64,000 nt of DNA from ZC4RG17 sp036259475 (GTDB lineage: Bacteria; Actinomycetota; Acidimicrobiia; Spongiisociales; ZC4RG35): positions 62,001 to 126,000 of the forward strand of contig DATABS010000021.1 of NCBI GenBank assembly GCA_036259475.1. The letters are read 5' to 3'. A program made the position numbers and the translations under genes. A model generated the notes under the pieces. That model saw nothing but the letters and a program-made list of their open reading frames with translations. It was not told where the DNA came from and made no database searches. Shown here piece by piece: positions 1 through 8,415 of this stretch; within the stretch, counting starts at the first letter, position 1, and every line of letters begins with the position of its first letter.

Positions 1-1119
1 GGCGCCAACGGGGCGTGGCTCCTCCGGCCCTCATTCGGGAGGAGCGGCTCACTCCTGGTCTCGATTCTCCGGTTGATGATGGTGGTTCTGTGGGCGGTGA
101 TCGGTCTACAACTCGCCGCCGGCTGGTCCCAAGACGCCATGACCGACTTGGAAGTCGCCCTGCCGACTCGCGTCGCGGTTGTGGTCTTGGGGGTGCTGGG
201 ACTCCTCCTGGCGGCGGCAGGGCTGGTCCAGACCATAAAAACGTTGATTCGCAAGCCGCTCTTCATCTCGTCCGTTTTGCTGCTCGGTCTCTTCGCCCTA
301 CGCCTCGCCTCCTCCGGTGGTGGCTTCGCCGGAGGGGGAAGCGAATCGTTCTGGCAGGGGGTGCAGCGAGCGGTGGAGCTGTCGGCCGTGTTCGTCCCGT
401 TCGTGGAGTCGGTGGCTCGACGCCTGGACAACGACGAGGACGCCCAGAGCAGCTTCAGTGTGTCGTATGCGATTCCAGCCACGTTGATGATCGCCGCCGG
501 AGGCGTACTGGCCTTCCGCCTCGGAGGAATCGGAGAGATGATCGGCATCGACGCCGGCACCGCCGCAGTAGTGGCGGTCTTGGCCTGGGTACTTATCGCC
601 GAAGTCGACCAGGCTTTCTCGTCGTTCGTGGCGGCCGGGTCGGAGGCGACGGGAATCGTCCGGGTCCTGCCCACCTGGCTGATCGGATTGATCCCGGTGG
701 TCGCGGTGGTGGCGGCGGCGATGTTGCTACCCGAGATGCCTACCGGCTGGGCGGCGTTGGCAGCCGCCATCGTCTTTCCGGCGGCCGTCATCACCGCGTT
801 CGACTTCCATTGGGTCAACGACCGGTACTACGCCGAGACGGATATCTATGGCAGCGGCGGCCGTTCCTTCAACGTCGCCGGCGTCGGCTGCTGGCTGGGT
901 GCGGTGGTCCTCGGGCAGCTGTTGGAGCCGATCGGTCCCGAGGAATGGACCGGCCTGGTTCCGAATGTCCTTCCCGAGGTCGACCTGCCATGGCGGCTGA
1001 TCGCCTCCCTGGTGGCGGCGACGGCGTACCTGCTCATCACCCGCTGGAGCGGCTATCGGACGACGTCGGTCTACGAGGTGCGCGGCGTGAATGCCTACGG
1101 GCGCCAGGACGACGCCTGA
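1..1119 (+). CDS. NCS1-family (cytosine/purine/allantoin) permease, C-terminal part
   Basis: The reading frame is open from base 1, so the gene begins upstream and only its last 372 codons are here. The product is strongly hydrophobic, with about nine membrane-spanning stretches. Two places recall the NCS1 (CodB-like) transporter family: an early FGRSG segment next to an aromatic-rich helix, and, near residue 268, a cytoplasmic FDFHWVND...YYAETDIYG stretch matching the family pattern of an aromatic/charged loop ending in Y..LYG before a helix. It would import a nucleobase or related compound with a cation; the substrate cannot be read from this fragment. It stands alone, facing a small minus-strand gene. 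Confidence 0.68.
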   Translation, partial: GANGAWLLRPSFGRSGSLLVSILRLMMVVLWAVIGLQLAAGWSQDAMTDLEVALPTRVAVVVLGVLGLLLAAAGLVQTIKTLIRKPLFISSVLLLGLFALRLASSGGGFAGGGSESFWQGVQRAVELSAVFVPFVESVARRLDNDEDAQSSFSVSYAIPATLMIAAGGVLAFRLGGIGEMIGIDAGTAAVVAVLAWVLIAEVDQAFSSFVAAGSEATGIVRVLPTWLIGLIPVVAVVAAAMLLPEMPTGWAALAAAIVFPAAVITAFDFHWVNDRYYAETDIYGSGGRSFNVAGVGCWLGAVVLGQLLEPIGPEEWTGLVPNVLPEVDLPWRLIASLVAATAYLLITRWSGYRTTSVYEVRGVNAYGRQDDA

Positions 1120-1125
1120 TTTACC

Positions 1126-1470
1126 TCAGTTGCTCAGGGCTCGGGCGGCGTCGACCCATCCGTTGGCTCGCGCCACCGGGACCTGAGCGGCGTCGGCCAA
1201 CCGCTCCGGGTCAGCCAGCGCTAGGTCGGCCACCGAGTTGAACCCGGCGGCAGCCAACCGCGTGGCGTAGACAGGTCCGATTCCCTTCACCTCGGTGATG
1301 GTCGGTGTCGCCGTCTCAGGTTCGGACGGCTCCGGTCGTGGTTCGGGCACACGGAAGGCGGGTGGCTGTGGTTCGCGGGAAACCGCAACCGAGATGAGCC
1401 TGTCCCGCATCGCCCAGATGACAGCCCCCAGCCCTCCGATGACTCCGATGATTCGGCCTATTCGTCTCAC
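1126..1470 (-). CDS. Small membrane-anchored helix-hairpin-helix protein
   Basis: A 114-aa product with one N-terminal membrane helix (about residues 7-22), a proline- and glutamate-rich linker (33-55) and a C-terminal helix-hairpin-helix domain. That domain has the typical EVKGIGPVYATRL turn followed by a second helical pair and AxxxxxRAxxW. Such domains appear in DUF4332-like and polymerase-beta-like HhH proteins and can bind DNA or proteins. Tethering to the membrane is seen from the sequence; the role is unknown. It converges with the permease and its 5' end is 43 bp from the divergent LLM gene. Confidence 0.65.
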   Translation of the reverse strand: MRRIGRIIGVIGGLGAVIWAMRDRLISVAVSREPQPPAFRVPEPRPEPSEPETATPTITEVKGIGPVYATRLAAAGFNSVADLALADPERLADAAQVPVARANGWVDAARALSN

Positions 1471-1513
1471 GGCCCACAGCGTAACGCGGCCGGCCGCTCG
1501 ATAAGGTTGCCCG

Positions 1514-2533
1514 ATGCGAGTCGATTTCTACTACCCGCCGGGTTCTCCGTTGGGCGCCCGGTCGGCAGCCGAGCAAGCCGCCAGGGTCGGCTACGACGGC
1601 TTCTTCACCGCCGAGACTGCCCACGATCCGTTTCTGCCCCTCGTCATGGCTGCCGACACTGCCCCTGAACTGGTCCTGGGCACCTCCATCGCAGTGGCGT
1701 TTCCCCGCTCCCCGATGGTGACCGCCATGATCTCATGGGACCTCGCCGAGGCCTCAGGGGGAAAGTTCATCCTCGGCCTGGGCACCCAGATCAGAGCCCA
1801 CATCACCCGTCGCTTCTCGACTGAGTGGGACAGCCCGGGACCGAGGTTGCGGGACTACGTTCGCTCCCTCCGGGCGATCTGGGACGCCTGGCAGAACCAG
1901 ACACCCCTGAAGTATGAAGGCGACTTCTACCGCTTCACTCTGATGACGCCATTCTTCGACCCGGGCCCGATCAAGCATCCCGAGATACCGGTCGCCATCG
2001 CCGGAGTCGGTCCGTACCTCAGCCGATTGGCCGGGGAACTGTGCGACGGCTTCCACGTGCATCCCTTCCATACGGCTGCCTATCTGGATCAGGTGGTCAT
2101 TCCTAACATCGCGGCGGGAGCCGAGGCCGCCGGCCGCTCATTGGACGACTGCCAGCGAATCTCGACCGTGTTCGTCGTAACCGGAGCCAACGACGAGGAG
2201 ATGGCTCAATCCATGGAGGCGGTCAAGCAGCAGATCGCCTTTTATGCCTCCACGCCGTCATACTCGGGCGTTCTCGAGGCCAGCGGTTGGGACTTCGGTC
2301 CTCAGCTGACGGCGATGAGCAAGCGGGGGCAGTGGATGGAGATGGCCGACATCATCACCGACGACGTGGTGTCACAGGTGGGAGTCGTCGCACCGATCGG
2401 CGAGCTCGGACCGGCAATACGTCGGCGCTACGGCGACCGCATCCAGCGAATCGGCCTCTACAACGTCGGAGGCGTGGCGGCGCTGGACGATGACACCCTC
2501 CGCCAGGTCGTGTCCGACATCAAGTCAGGCTGA
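1514..2533 (+). CDS. LLM-class F420-dependent oxidoreductase (TIGR03617-like)
   Basis: A 339-aa protein with the luciferase-like TIM-barrel pattern: an N-terminal VDFYYPPG strand, an EQAARVGYDGFFTAE segment, a central LGLGTQIRAHITRRF region and a C-terminal VGVVAPIGELGPAIRRRYGDRI. The family uses reduced F420 or FMN to act on small organic substrates. The overall look fits the actinobacterial TIGR03617 group, whose members mostly have unknown substrates. It is a single gene that overlaps the downstream convergent phosphatase gene by 9 bp. Presence of an F420-type enzyme supports an actinobacterial host. Confidence 0.85.
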   Translation: MRVDFYYPPGSPLGARSAAEQAARVGYDGFFTAETAHDPFLPLVMAADTAPELVLGTSIAVAFPRSPMVTAMISWDLAEASGGKFILGLGTQIRAHITRRFSTEWDSPGPRLRDYVRSLRAIWDAWQNQTPLKYEGDFYRFTLMTPFFDPGPIKHPEIPVAIAGVGPYLSRLAGELCDGFHVHPFHTAAYLDQVVIPNIAAGAEAAGRSLDDCQRISTVFVVTGANDEEMAQSMEAVKQQIAFYASTPSYSGVLEASGWDFGPQLTAMSKRGQWMEMADIITDDVVSQVGVVAPIGELGPAIRRRYGDRIQRIGLYNVGGVAALDDDTLRQVVSDIKSG

Positions 2534-3184
2534 CGGGCCTTCAAGGGCGACGGGAGAGAACGGAAGCCGCTGGTCCGGCAGCTCGCCGAGATGCCCGACG
2601 TCGTTGAACGAGACAAGTCGCGGTCCGGGGCCGATCACCGTTATCGAGGCGTTGTGAAGGCCGCCCAGCCGGCTACGAAAGATGTTCCCGGTCGAGTCGA
2701 TACCGGCCGCCCACAGGGCCAGCGTCAGCGTGGGACCGCTGTGCGTGCCGATCACCACCGTCGACTCGCCTGCCAGCATGCCGTTTACCGCCTCCACTAC
2801 GCGATGCGCTACATCGGACCACCGCTCGCCCGAAGGACGCAGCACATCGGATCCCCGCACGTAGTCACCCCATAGGGAGGGCCACTTGCGTGCGATCTCC
2901 TCGGGAAGCAAGCCCGTCCACTCCCCGTTGTTGATCTCGCGCAGGCGCCCATCCGTCACGACGTCCAAGTCGAGTCGTTCGGCCAGAGGCATCACCGTCT
3001 CGACACAGCGCGTCAGGTCCGACGACACGACCCGGGTGATGTCCTGGTCGGCCAGGCGGTCGGCGATCGCTTTGGCCTGGTGTCGGCCGGAGTCCGTCAG
3101 TGGAACGTCTCGGTGCCCGAGGAAACGGTGGTCGCGGTTGCCCTCCGCGTCACCATGACGCACGACGACGAGGGTGGCGGCCAT
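2525..3184 (-). CDS. Histidine phosphatase superfamily protein (phosphoglycerate mutase-like)
   Basis: A 219-aa enzyme of the RHG branch. The nucleophile histidine lies in VRHGDAEGN (His10), the acidic general acid/base in REINNGEWTG (around Glu83), and the second histidine in GTHSGP (His148). The family removes phosphate from small molecules or sugar acids; the substrate here is not predictable. The start ATG overlaps the stop of the upstream gamma-glutamyltransferase-like gene (ATGA), so the two are translationally coupled in a three-gene minus-strand operon. Confidence 0.88.
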   Translation of the reverse strand: MAATLVVVRHGDAEGNRDHRFLGHRDVPLTDSGRHQAKAIADRLADQDITRVVSSDLTRCVETVMPLAERLDLDVVTDGRLREINNGEWTGLLPEEIARKWPSLWGDYVRGSDVLRPSGERWSDVAHRVVEAVNGMLAGESTVVIGTHSGPTLTLALWAAGIDSTGNIFRSRLGGLHNASITVIGPGPRLVSFNDVGHLGELPDQRLPFSPVALEGPSA

Positions 3185-4785
3185 CAGAGCGCGGTGGCCG
3201 CCGCCGTGTCGACCCGCGGATCTGCGGCGGCTACCCGCCGGCCGTCGCCGTCGACCCGGATCACTGACATCGGTCCCCACCCGGGCTGCGGTACGTCGCG
3301 CACTATCGGTCTGTGGCCCCGTCGATGGAGTCCGTCGACCACAGTGGCCGGTGTCCCCGGCTCGACCTCTACCGAGGAGCAGTTCAATCCCTCGTCTTCG
3401 ACCGGCAGCATCCAGCGGGGCGTGGACATGGCCCTTCCCGGGTCGACGTTCCGCCCGATGATCAGCGACGCCAGCTGGATGATGAGTTGAGGCTGCATGA
3501 AACCCCCTCTCGTACCCAGCACAGCCGACAGGTTCCCGTCCCGGGTCCAGATCGTCGGCGAGAGGGTGTGGAGCGGTCGCCGACCCGGCGCCAGCTCGTT
3601 GGGATGACCGGACGTGAGGGTGAAGCCGCGTCCCCGGTCGTGGAGGAGGAAGCCGCCGGCCTGCACTGAGATGCCCGATCCGATGCCGTAGAAGTTCGAT
3701 TGGATCAACGAGACTCCCAGGCCGTCGCCGTCCACGACACACATGAAGGCGGTGCCTCCGCTACCGGGGGAATGGGTCCCCACAGAGGTGAGGCAGTCGG
3801 GTGAATAGCGATCGACGAGCCCGTCGATCCGCCTCGGAGCGAGCAGGTCCTCCGGTGCCATCTCCATCGAGTCCGGGTCGGCCAGGATCCGGTCGCGGTC
3901 CTCGGCGGCCAGGCGGTAGGCCTCGATCGCGTGATGCCAGCCCAGTGGGTCATCGGACTCGGTCAAACCCAGACGGTCCACGATGGCCAGGCCGAGGAGC
4001 GAGATGTATCCCTGCGAATTGGGCGGGATCGTCCAACCTCGGGCTCCGAAGATGTCGACTGACAGGGGATCGACCCACTCGGCCTGAACGGCCTCGAGGT
4101 CAGCGACGGAGATGGCGCCGCCTACCGCTTCGCTGATCCCCCGTCCGATAGTTCCCCCGTAGAAAGCCTCTCGTCCCTCGTCGGCGATGCGTTTCAGGGT
4201 CGTAGCCAGCTGCTGACGGACGATCCGCTCTCCTTCGAGTGGGGGTCGTCCGGCCGAGTAGAGGGGGGCCGCCGACGGTTCGGTCCGCAGCTCGTCGAAA
4301 CGGCCGGCGAACGCCACCGCCATCTCACGACTGGCCGGAAACCCGCCCGCCGCCACGCGGGCGGCCGGCTCCAGGATGGTTTCCAGTTCGATGCGGCCCA
4401 GGCGGCGATGGAGTTCGAGCCAACCGTCGACACAGCCGGGAATGGTGACGGCCGCCGGGTGACGTTGCGGGATGGCGGCCGTCCCCGACGATCGTAAAGC
4501 ATGGGCGAGCTCGGCGGCTCCCGAGCCGGCGTGGCCCGAAGAATTCAAGGCGAGGGGAGACTCGAGCTCCGGCCCGGTGACGAGGGCGAAGAGGTCACCG
4601 CCGATCCCACAGGTCTCAGGCGCCACCACCCCCTGCATCGCGTTGGCAGCGATGGCCGCGTCGACCGCGTTACCGCCGCCGGCCAGGGCCGCCATCGCCG
4701 CCTGGGTAGAGAGCACGTGAGGTGTCACCGCGGTGGATCCGTAAGCGGTCACCTCGACCGGTCTGAGTGGGATGGAAGGGTGCAC
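3184..4785 (-). CDS. Gamma-glutamyltransferase-family Ntn hydrolase
   Basis: With the GTG at 4785 the product has 533 residues; an ATG at 4860 would overlap the preceding gene by 71 bp and is less likely. The family makes a proenzyme that cuts itself before a catalytic threonine. Here GSGGTAFMCVVD offers that threonine at about residue 345, with the GIGGD loop at 60-64 and the late GTRGG substrate loop. The canonical T-T-H-x-S surroundings are replaced by T-A-F-M-C, so this is a GGT-like member rather than a classical glutathione hydrolase. No clear signal peptide is seen, suggesting a cytoplasmic enzyme. It is followed directly by the histidine phosphatase. Confidence 0.85.
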   Translation of the reverse strand: MHPSIPLRPVEVTAYGSTAVTPHVLSTQAAMAALAGGGNAVDAAIAANAMQGVVAPETCGIGGDLFALVTGPELESPLALNSSGHAGSGAAELAHALRSSGTAAIPQRHPAAVTIPGCVDGWLELHRRLGRIELETILEPAARVAAGGFPASREMAVAFAGRFDELRTEPSAAPLYSAGRPPLEGERIVRQQLATTLKRIADEGREAFYGGTIGRGISEAVGGAISVADLEAVQAEWVDPLSVDIFGARGWTIPPNSQGYISLLGLAIVDRLGLTESDDPLGWHHAIEAYRLAAEDRDRILADPDSMEMAPEDLLAPRRIDGLVDRYSPDCLTSVGTHSPGSGGTAFMCVVDGDGLGVSLIQSNFYGIGSGISVQAGGFLLHDRGRGFTLTSGHPNELAPGRRPLHTLSPTIWTRDGNLSAVLGTRGGFMQPQLIIQLASLIIGRNVDPGRAMSTPRWMLPVEDEGLNCSSVEVEPGTPATVVDGLHRRGHRPIVRDVPQPGWGPMSVIRVDGDGRRVAAADPRVDTAAATAL

Positions 4786-4789
4786 GATG

Positions 4790-5407
4790 TCAGCGCCTGA
4801 GATCCGGAACCACCCGGTTGAGGGCGTCGAGAACCGCCCGCACCACCGCTCGCGACTCATCCTCGTCCACTACGGCCGATCCGATCATGAGTCGTTCCGC
4901 CTGTTGTGTGACCAGGACCACCTGAGCCACCGCCACCCGCCGTGACCCCAGGGTCGGGATGTCCACCGAGGCGACGGCGAAAGAGGCCTCGGCGTGCAAT
5001 GCCTGGCCCAACGCTTCGAGGGCGGCTTCCGCCACCATCCGGTGCCGCGTAGCCGAGGCGGCCGCACCGGTCGTCTCGCCGACCAGCATCTCGTCGTTCC
5101 ATTCGAGTGTGACACGCACCGCCGACCTGGAGCCGTCGGTGGTCTCGAAGATGTCGACGATCGCCGGGCGGTCGCCGCCGGCCAGGTCTCCGTCGGCGAG
5201 TTGGACGACCGATACGATTCGCCGATCGACGTCGATCCCGAAGGCCGCCGCTGCCAGTGATTGGACGTCGCGCACGACTTGCTTTGCCGGTTTGGCCATC
5301 CGGGCCAGCACGTGGATTTCATCCAGCTTCGAGTCCGTCCCCACCACCCGCACTGCCTCTACTCCGTCGAGACGAGCGAGCTTCGCCTGAAGTGCTGTGA
5401 GATCCAT
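4790..5407 (-). CDS. Uncharacterised two-part protein, first gene of GGT operon
   Basis: I do not recognise this 205-aa protein. ATG at 5407 (MDLTAL) is preferred over an upstream GTG because the added residues look non-coding. The first half (about 1-75) reads as alternating strands and helices ending in an AFGIDVDRRIVSVVQL segment. The second half (95-205) has a repeated beta-alpha pattern with V.V.LEWNDEMLVGET, an alanine-rich helix and a C-terminal helix ending DALNRVVP, which recalls small dimerisation or ligand-binding folds. There are no membrane segments or catalytic motifs. It lies 4 bp upstream of the gamma-glutamyltransferase-like gene. Confidence 0.6.
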   Translation of the reverse strand: MDLTALQAKLARLDGVEAVRVVGTDSKLDEIHVLARMAKPAKQVVRDVQSLAAAAFGIDVDRRIVSVVQLADGDLAGGDRPAIVDIFETTDGSRSAVRVTLEWNDEMLVGETTGAAASATRHRMVAEAALEALGQALHAEASFAVASVDIPTLGSRRVAVAQVVLVTQQAERLMIGSAVVDEDESRAVVRAVLDALNRVVPDLRR

Positions 5408-5755
5408 CCGTGTGGAGGGTAACGGATGCGACTGAACGTAACAGGGGTAAACCGTTCGAGGCTTTGAGCCGATGTACCTGTTGAGACGCAGGTCCCCGGC
5501 GGCTACATTCACCACGTCGCCCGATTCGGTGACGCACCGCGGTGGTTGCGCAACTGCCCCGGTGAGGTTTCAGGCGGGCAGAGTCAGGGGCTGGACGTGT
5601 TGACATCCAAAGAGTTCCCGGTGAGAGCCGGGAGCAAGCGGGGTACCCCGGCGAAGCGATCGGCCCAGTCATCGCCACTAACCAAGCGGAGCGGATCGGT
5701 GCCACGGAGCAAGAGCGCTCTGTGAACCCACACCCAGGTAGGTGGTCGAGAAAAT
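5408..5755 (+). promoter_or_regulatory. Long hairpin-rich leader upstream of micro-ORF and HD-domain genes
   Basis: About 350 bases without a convincing gene. The 3' half can fold into several local hairpins on the plus strand: 5616-5621 with 5628-5633 (6 perfect pairs, hexaloop TGAGAG), CGGG at 5639-5642 with CCCG at 5647-5650, and 5704-5710 with 5717-5723 (7 pairs, one G-U). A short AAGCG or GCAAG word recurs between the stems. A purine-rich AGGTAGGTGG lies just before the ATG at 5756. The layout is what one expects of a structured mRNA leader or riboswitch, but no known class is matched. The left part (5408-5594) is the upstream region of the minus-strand gene and shows nothing specific. 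Confidence 0.35.
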
Positions 5756-5845
5756 ATGAAGGGCAAGCTCGTTCGGATTCTTGCCACGGCCGGAAGTCTC
5801 GCAGCACTCGTTGCTGCGGGCTCTGCCAACATTCGGATCGGCTGA
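5756..5845 (+). CDS. 29-aa hydrophobic micro-ORF (possible secreted peptide or membrane microprotein)
   Basis: ATG at 5756 starts 29 codons ending TGA at 5843-5845. The peptide has the shape of a short export signal: a basic start (MKGKLVR), an Ala/Leu/Val core of about 15 residues and a short tail ending SANIRIG. A Shine-Dalgarno-like AGGTAGGTGG lies 9-18 bases upstream. It sits between the hairpin-rich leader and the first HD-domain gene, 37 bp from it and on the same strand. It could be a peptide signal precursor, a membrane microprotein or a translated leader controlling the genes below. It is too short for family recognition. Confidence 0.45.
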   Translation: MKGKLVRILATAGSLAALVAAGSANIRIG

Positions 5846-5882
5846 GGACTGAGCCGGGGCCCCAAACTCTTCGCGTGGAGCA

Positions 5883-7196
5883 TTGTTGAAACCCCTCACG
5901 ATACGACAGATCCGGATCGCCGCCGCTTATGCCCTCGGAGGGCTGGTTTGCCTTGTAGCGCTCTGGCTTAGAGTGGACGCTCCGCCACTCATCCTGTGGT
6001 CCATCCTTGCCTCTGCGTTCATCGTCCTCGAACTGCGGGCAGTAGAAGTCAACGATCGAATGCTCCAGAGCTCGGGTCTGATGGTGCTTCTTACCGCAGG
6101 GGCACTCTTCGCGATACGCTCAGATTCCAGCGCAGCACTCGCAATGGCGGCGATGGCGGCTCTCGGTCCAATCCTTCCGGACGGGATATTCAAGCGCCAG
6201 TGGTTTCAGCCGATCGCAAACTTCGGCCAGATGGTCGTCTCTGCAACTGTCGCCGGTTTGCTTCTCGATTGGCTTCTTTCCGGCTTGGTCTTATCCACCT
6301 TTCTGTTACTACAGGTAGCCTTGGCGGGGGCCCTCGCTTCTCTCGTCTACACCGGCATGAACGTCATCATGGTGGGTTACGCCGTCCGCTACGTGTATGG
6401 AACTCGAACGGTTCTTCCCTGGTCTGGGTTGCATGTGCTGCTGCCGTCTCAAGTCCTTATGGGTTTTCTCGGCGGTCTGCTTGGCGCAGCATTTCATTTG
6501 GCGAATAAGCAGGCCGTGATAGTCCTGATATTGATCGTCTATCTGTTCGCCCATTTGTCTCTATCGTCATATTCCCAGCTTCGTGAGGCCCATCAGGCTG
6601 CGCTTCGAGGTTTCGTCAAGGCGCTCGAGGCACGTGACCTCTACACCCGGGGCCACACTGAGCGGGTGGCCTACTTCGCGCAATTAATCGGTGAGCAGCT
6701 GCGCTTCACGGGCACCCAGCTTGAGCGCATACGCTGGGCTTGCCTAATTCACGACTTGGGCAAACTGGCCATACCCGGCGAGCTCGTAGCAAAGCGCGGC
6801 CGCCTCACTCCCGAAGAGTTCAAGGAGATGCGGACCGCCGCACGCTCTGTGGAGGCGATTCTCGCTGAAGTGGACTTCCTCCGACCGATGGTCTCCATAG
6901 CTGGCGTTCACTACATCGATCTGGAGAAGTTCGATGCCAGTGCTTGGTCACTTGAGGCCTCGATCGTGGCGACCGCCGACACCTTTGACGCTCTCACGTC
7001 AACCCGTCGTTACCGAATGGCGATGCCTCAGACCGAGGCATACGCCGAGCTTCGTTCTGACCCTTCGGGGCGGTTTTATCCGGAGGTCATTAGTGCTCTG
7101 GAGTCCGCATTGAAACGGACGGGAGAGGTGTACGGCGGTGCTCAGATGACGCAGTCAGAGCAGTTATCGCGAGCTGAGGAGGCCCAGCTTGCCTAG
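5883..7196 (+). CDS. Integral membrane protein with degenerate HD-GYP-like domain
   Basis: The start is one of two adjacent TTG codons (5883 or 5886) with GGAG just upstream; about 437 residues. Residues 10-225 hold six to eight membrane helices; residues 240-420 form an HD domain. Seen are His258 in RGHTERV, His290-Asp291 in LIHDLGK, and the late D.FDALT..RRYR motif (Asp366). The HHExxDGxGYP loop that defines c-di-GMP phosphodiesterases is replaced by GVHYIDLEKFD, so the cyclic dinucleotide activity is doubtful or altered. Its last codons overlap the next gene by 8 bp. Base composition is richer in AT than nearby genes. Confidence 0.82.
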   Translation: MLKPLTIRQIRIAAAYALGGLVCLVALWLRVDAPPLILWSILASAFIVLELRAVEVNDRMLQSSGLMVLLTAGALFAIRSDSSAALAMAAMAALGPILPDGIFKRQWFQPIANFGQMVVSATVAGLLLDWLLSGLVLSTFLLLQVALAGALASLVYTGMNVIMVGYAVRYVYGTRTVLPWSGLHVLLPSQVLMGFLGGLLGAAFHLANKQAVIVLILIVYLFAHLSLSSYSQLREAHQAALRGFVKALEARDLYTRGHTERVAYFAQLIGEQLRFTGTQLERIRWACLIHDLGKLAIPGELVAKRGRLTPEEFKEMRTAARSVEAILAEVDFLRPMVSIAGVHYIDLEKFDASAWSLEASIVATADTFDALTSTRRYRMAMPQTEAYAELRSDPSGRFYPEVISALESALKRTGEVYGGAQMTQSEQLSRAEEAQLA

Positions 7197-8415
7197 GAAG
7201 CTCTTCTCCACCATTGCGGTCGTTGGGCTGTTGGTCGCCGCTCCGCTCGCTGGTACATGGGCACTCGCCAACTCTCAGACATCGATGATCCAGGCCGGGG
7301 TCGCTGTCGCGGCAATGGTTTTGGGCTCGCTCATTACGCCGTCCGGCCAAAGCGGCAATCGGCTCACACTAACGATTGCCGCAGCCGCCGCCCTGCCGTT
7401 CATCTTCCTGGCTGGGGACCGAGTCGACGTGTCGGGCGTTATCGGCGTCTATCTGATCGGCTCGGAACTGCTCGTTCTCGTGGAGTACGCCCGATCCGGC
7501 GTGTTGGCGACCTCTTTCGCTTACGCCGGCCGACAGTTCGTCGGCTATTCGATCTTCACCCTTGTCTTTGCGCTCGTGCGTGACGTAGTAGGGCGCTCGC
7601 TTGGATCATCGGGCTGGGAAATACTTGTGCCTTTCGTGGCCGGTGGAGTCGCTTGGATCGCTGTCGAGCTGCTGTTGTGGTCGTTGGCGGCGGCCGGAGA
7701 CTTTCGTCTACCGACGCGCTACGTCGCCTTATCCGGCGTCAAGGATCTCAACGTTTTCATCAGTCTCGTCGCTACTGGCGGCCTCTTTGGCCTGATGTTG
7801 GAGCCGCTTGGTTGGTGGGCTCTTCCTGTCGCCCTGCTCCCTTACAGCTTCGCCCACGGTGCCTTCCGTCGCTTCCAGGAGACGAAGACCACCTACCGGC
7901 AGACGATTCGGGCCCTCGCCCAGATTCCCGAGGTGGCGGGTCTCAACCTGACCGGCCACTCCGATCGCACAGCCGCTCTGGCGGTGGCGATGGCCAAGGA
8001 CCTGGGCCTCACGCCGGAGGAGGTCGAGGAGGTGGAGTTCGCCGCCCTGATGCACGACATAGGCCACATCACGCTCAACGATCCGACCGTCATCGAACAG
8101 GGTTGGACCGACGACGACCTCGCCCGCTGGGGCTCAGAGATCATCGCCGGGGCGCCTTCCCTCGACCGGGTGGCAGCCCACGTTCGGCGCCAGTACGAAC
8201 CGTTCCGCAATCCCGGCGAGGAGTCAGATCCGAGCGTTTCCAAGGCGGCCCGCATCGTCAAGATCGCCAGCGCCTACGACTCGCACCGCGTTGGCAGCGG
8301 GATGTCCCAGCTGGAGGCGCTCGAGGAACTGCACCAGGGGGCGGCCTACGAATACGACCCCGAGGTCGTGACATCTCTCCGCCGGATCCTGGAAGCCGGT
8401 CCCGTCAACGCTTGA
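7189..8415 (+). CDS. Second membrane protein with degenerate HD domain
   Basis: TTG start at 7189 with an excellent GAGGAGG six bases upstream, inside the end of the previous gene, so the pair is coupled. The 408-aa product has about six membrane helices (4-225) followed by an HD domain (240-400): His257 in TGHSDR, His289-Asp290 in LMHDIGH and an Asp in ASAYDSHR. As in its partner, the GYP loop is missing (RRQYEPFRNP in its place). The two proteins share architecture but are divergent, which suggests an old duplication or a heterodimer. Composition shifts toward GC-rich in the last third of the gene. Confidence 0.8.
   Translation: MPRKLFSTIAVVGLLVAAPLAGTWALANSQTSMIQAGVAVAAMVLGSLITPSGQSGNRLTLTIAAAAALPFIFLAGDRVDVSGVIGVYLIGSELLVLVEYARSGVLATSFAYAGRQFVGYSIFTLVFALVRDVVGRSLGSSGWEILVPFVAGGVAWIAVELLLWSLAAAGDFRLPTRYVALSGVKDLNVFISLVATGGLFGLMLEPLGWWALPVALLPYSFAHGAFRRFQETKTTYRQTIRALAQIPEVAGLNLTGHSDRTAALAVAMAKDLGLTPEEVEEVEFAALMHDIGHITLNDPTVIEQGWTDDDLARWGSEIIAGAPSLDRVAAHVRRQYEPFRNPGEESDPSVSKAARIVKIASAYDSHRVGSGMSQLEALEELHQGAAYEYDPEVVTSLRRILEAGPVNA

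Noticed and set aside
15..1241. Alternative plus-strand frame of 408 codons over the permease
   Set aside because: Arg/Gly-rich with no membrane pattern, while the other frame reads as a coherent transporter.
5441..5520. AGGGGTAAACC...GAGACGCAGG resembles parts of the c-di-GMP-I (GEMM) riboswitch
   Set aside because: The spacing and the second helix of the consensus are missing, and the region lies directly upstream of the minus-strand gene. Similarity is to short words only; cmscan would decide.
5600..5605. TTGACA as a -35 promoter element for the HD-gene cassette
   Set aside because: No acceptable -10 hexamer is found 16-19 bases downstream.
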